Below are positions 12,876-14,683 of a stretch of 14,683 bases of DNA, piece after piece; the stretch's first letter is position 1, and the number at the start of each line of letters is the position of its first letter. The notes under the pieces were generated by a model. It saw nothing but the letters and a program-made list of their open reading frames with translations, was not told the DNA's origin and made no database searches. The stretch is from Mycoplasmatota bacterium (GTDB lineage: Bacteria > Bacillota_I > Bacilli_A > Izemoplasmatales > Hujiaoplasmataceae). The position numbers were made by a program, and so were the translations under genes. The DNA lies in the NCBI GenBank assembly GCA_023132365.1, contig JAGLYJ010000025.1, positions 1-14,683 of the forward strand, written 5' to 3'.

Positions 12876-13883
12876 ATGAATAAAGCCACAATATATAATG
12901 TCGCGTTAAAGGCCGGCGTTTCTCTTGCGACTGTATCAAGAACTTTGAATAATCCTGAAAAAGTTAAACTTGAAACAAGAGAAAGAGTATTAAAAGTTAT
13001 TGATGAACTTGGTTACAAACCAAATGCATTTGCCAAAGGATTGGCAAGTAGAAAATCGACATCTGTAGCAGTAATTGTTCCAGATATGTCAAGAGCATCT
13101 ATAGCTGAAATGGTTAATGGAATTACTGCAGAAGCTAGAAAATATCAATACTCTTTAATTTTATATGTTTTAAAAGATGAAAATCTTGAAGAAAGTGAAA
13201 TGTTAAAAGAAGTAGTTGCATCTCAAGCTGATGGTATTTTATACATGAATGATGAAATAAATGAAGAACAGTATACAATGCTAAACACTATTCAAGAGGA
13301 TTATAAAGTACCAATTGTATTAGCAAACACTTTATACCCATATGATAATAAATTAGTAACTGTATGTATCGATTATTTTAAAGCAGGATATGAAATTACA
13401 AAACGATTATTAGATAAAGGTAGAAAAAATATTTTCTTGTTGACAACAGCTAGAAAATATATGGTTAATGATTTAAAAGAAGCAGGGTATATAAAAGCAA
13501 TGAAAGAAGCTGGCTTGGAAACAAACATTGTAAGAACTAGTGGAGATATTTCGGTTAATACTGTACATTTTAATGAGCTGTTTAGAGATTCAGGAAAGAA
13601 AATTGATGGAGTGTTAGCAGTTAGAGATTCTATCGCTGTTTCATTTATTAATACTATGATTGATAGAGGAAAGAAGATTCCTAAAGATATCAATGTATAT
13701 GGATTCCAAAATACAAAATATGCTTCATTATGTCGTCCGAAATTATCATGTGTTGATGTACCAATTTTAGATATTGGAGCTAAAGCAATGAAATTATTAA
13801 AACAAGAAATGGATGGCGAAACAGTTGAACAAAAATTTAATGTTTTACATCATGATATAATAGAACGAGGAACAACTAAATAA
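12876..13883 (+). CDS. ccpA: LacI/GalR-family regulator, probable catabolite control protein CcpA
   Basis: CcpA binds cre sites with Ser46-phosphorylated HPr to repress or activate carbon genes. The 335-residue product closely follows CcpA: helix-turn-helix ATIYNVALKAGVSLATVSRT (4-23), hinge helix GYKPNAFAKGLASRKS, then a periplasmic-binding-protein-like core (VAVIVPDMSRAS, ADGILYM, VTVCIDYFKAG) and the closing ADVPILDIG-like CVDVPILDIGAKAMKLL. Start ATG 12876 is chosen because AAAGGG lies nine bases upstream and the product then begins MNKATIY like CcpA; an ATG six codons earlier lacks a ribosome site. Position just before tyrS resembles the ccpA-tyrS neighbourhood of Bacillus. A paralogous LacI regulator is the alternative. 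Confidence 0.8.
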   Translation: MNKATIYNVALKAGVSLATVSRTLNNPEKVKLETRERVLKVIDELGYKPNAFAKGLASRKSTSVAVIVPDMSRASIAEMVNGITAEARKYQYSLILYVLKDENLEESEMLKEVVASQADGILYMNDEINEEQYTMLNTIQEDYKVPIVLANTLYPYDNKLVTVCIDYFKAGYEITKRLLDKGRKNIFLLTTARKYMVNDLKEAGYIKAMKEAGLETNIVRTSGDISVNTVHFNELFRDSGKKIDGVLAVRDSIAVSFINTMIDRGKKIPKDINVYGFQNTKYASLCRPKLSCVDVPILDIGAKAMKLLKQEMDGETVEQKFNVLHHDIIERGTTK

Positions 13884-13914
13884 ACGTTGATTAAGTTAGT
13901 AAAAAACATAATTC

Positions 13915-14085
13915 TAAGTAGAGATCTAGTGGTTGGTGAAAATTAGAAGAGGATTGTTTTTGAATTACACTTATGAGTTTGCCTTAGGCACGGTAAATCC
14001 GTTATCTTATTAAGCGCACTTAGTGAATTAAGGTGGTACCGCGGTTATTATAATCGTCCTTTACATAATAAAGGGCGATTTTTAT
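13915..14085 (+). promoter_or_regulatory. T-box riboswitch, tyrosine specific
   Basis: The leader of tyrS carries the T-box sequence AAGGTGGTACCGCGG (14030-14044). Upstream is a stem I region with GGTTGGTGAAAATTAGAAGA (13931-13950). The specifier TAC (13966-13968), in TGAATTACACT, is a Tyr codon. TGGT (14034-14037) can pair with the 3' ACCA of uncharged tRNA-Tyr. The terminator stem AATCGTCCTTT (14052-14062)/AAAGGGCGATT (14070-14080) with a T-tail competes with pairing of AAGG (14030-14033) to CCTT (14058-14061). Uncharged tRNA-Tyr should allow read-through. No clear promoter was found, so transcription may also come from ccpA. Confidence 0.9.
14052..14084 (+). terminator. T-box regulated terminator
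   Basis: An eleven-pair stem with one G-U and a seven-base loop ACATAAT, followed by TTTTTA. It ends 18 bases before the tyrS start codon and is the conditional terminator of the T-box. Confidence 0.88.
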
Positions 14086-14102
14086 ATACAGGAGGAAAAA
14101 TT

Positions 14103-14683
14103 ATGAATTTAATTGAAGATTTAAAATGGAGAGGCTTATTGTACCAAGTAACTGATGAAGACTTGAAAGAAAAACTTAACAATGAAAAAATGACTTTCTA
14201 TTTAGGAGCTGATCCAACAGCGAACAGCTTACATATAGGGCATCTTTTAGCATATTTAGTTGCCAAAAGACTGATGGACAAGGGACATCAACCAATCTTA
14301 GTAATCGGTGGTGGAACCGGGCTTGTTGGAGATCCTAGTTTTAAAAAATCAGAACGTCAATTACTTACAATAGAAGAATCATTGAAAAATGCAGCCGGAA
14401 TTACCGAACAAGTTAAAAAAATATTGCCAAATGCAACTATAGTTAATAACTATGATTGGATTTCTGATTTGAATTCAATCCAGTTTTTAAGGGATATTGG
14501 TAAACATTTTAATGTTTCCTATATGATGAATAAGGACTCTGTAAAATCTAGAATTGAAAATGGTATATCATTTACTGAGTTCGCATATCAAATATTACAA
14601 GCATGGGACTTTGAATATTTGTATAAAAACTATAACTGTAATCTTCAAATTGGTGGACAAGATCAATGGGGTAATATTACAGC
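14103..14683 (+). CDS. tyrS: Tyrosyl-tRNA synthetase, N-terminal part (cut by window edge)
   Basis: TyrRS charges tRNA-Tyr with tyrosine. The first 193 codons are present. Class I signatures are clear: YLGADPTANSLHIGHL (33-48, with HIGH at 44-47), GGGTGLVGDPS (69-79), FTEFAYQILQAWDFEYLY (tyrosine pocket) and GGQDQWGNIT at the cut. AGGAGG lies seven bases before the ATG. Control by the tyrosine T-box directly upstream agrees with the identity. The remainder (KMSKS loop and S4-like domain) is beyond the window. Confidence 0.96.
   Translation, partial: MNLIEDLKWRGLLYQVTDEDLKEKLNNEKMTFYLGADPTANSLHIGHLLAYLVAKRLMDKGHQPILVIGGGTGLVGDPSFKKSERQLLTIEESLKNAAGITEQVKKILPNATIVNNYDWISDLNSIQFLRDIGKHFNVSYMMNKDSVKSRIENGISFTEFAYQILQAWDFEYLYKNYNCNLQIGGQDQWGNIT

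Noticed and set aside
13373..13693. Minus-strand open frame of 106 codons inside the ccpA-like gene
   Set aside because: Antisense shadow of a well-supported regulator gene.

Overview
The window is AT-rich, with canonical AGGAGG-type ribosome sites and intrinsic terminators closing most gene units. TGA is used as a true stop (arcB, rimM and trmD), so the standard bacterial code applies and Mycoplasma/Spiroplasma code 4 does not. CcpA, a T-box, an L19-type leader and many anaerobe-type genes point to a low-GC Firmicute or a deep-branching Mollicutes relative (Acholeplasma, Haloplasma or Izemoplasma-like). The exact lineage is inference. No rRNA, tRNA, CRISPR array, insertion sequence or phage gene was seen.

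Left part (1-3570): a minus-strand arcB-arcC pair (arcC cut by the window edge), whose promoter carries a good cre (CcpA) site; a divergent OsmC-family redox protein; a 423-base stretch with a decayed reading frame and a structured leader; and a plus-strand MFS efflux-type transporter. This transporter and the next unit share a convergent terminator.

Middle (3576-10297): a minus-strand unit of a cation:proton antiporter followed by a lipoprotein endonuclease I with a Thr-rich stalk and an Ig-like domain; a small thioredoxin-like protein (minus); a GPH/MelB-type sugar:cation symporter with an unusual extracellular insert; a UPF0251 regulator plus NifX-like protein operon; and a membrane-anchored nuclease/phosphatase of the EEP superfamily (minus). 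Two surface nuclease-type enzymes within 7 kb suggest use or turnover of extracellular nucleic acid.

Right part (10502-14683): a P-II-like small protein; rimM-trmD (start/stop overlap) for ribosome and tRNA maturation; rplS with its own promoter and an L19-type leader whose loop can pair with the Shine-Dalgarno sequence; a CcpA-type regulator; and a tyrosine T-box in front of tyrS, which runs off the window. CcpA encoded here is the likely reader of the cre site at arcB. Most of the window is ordinary core and transport genes. The most interesting points are the rplS leader, the symporter insert, the promoter palindromes and the surface nucleases.
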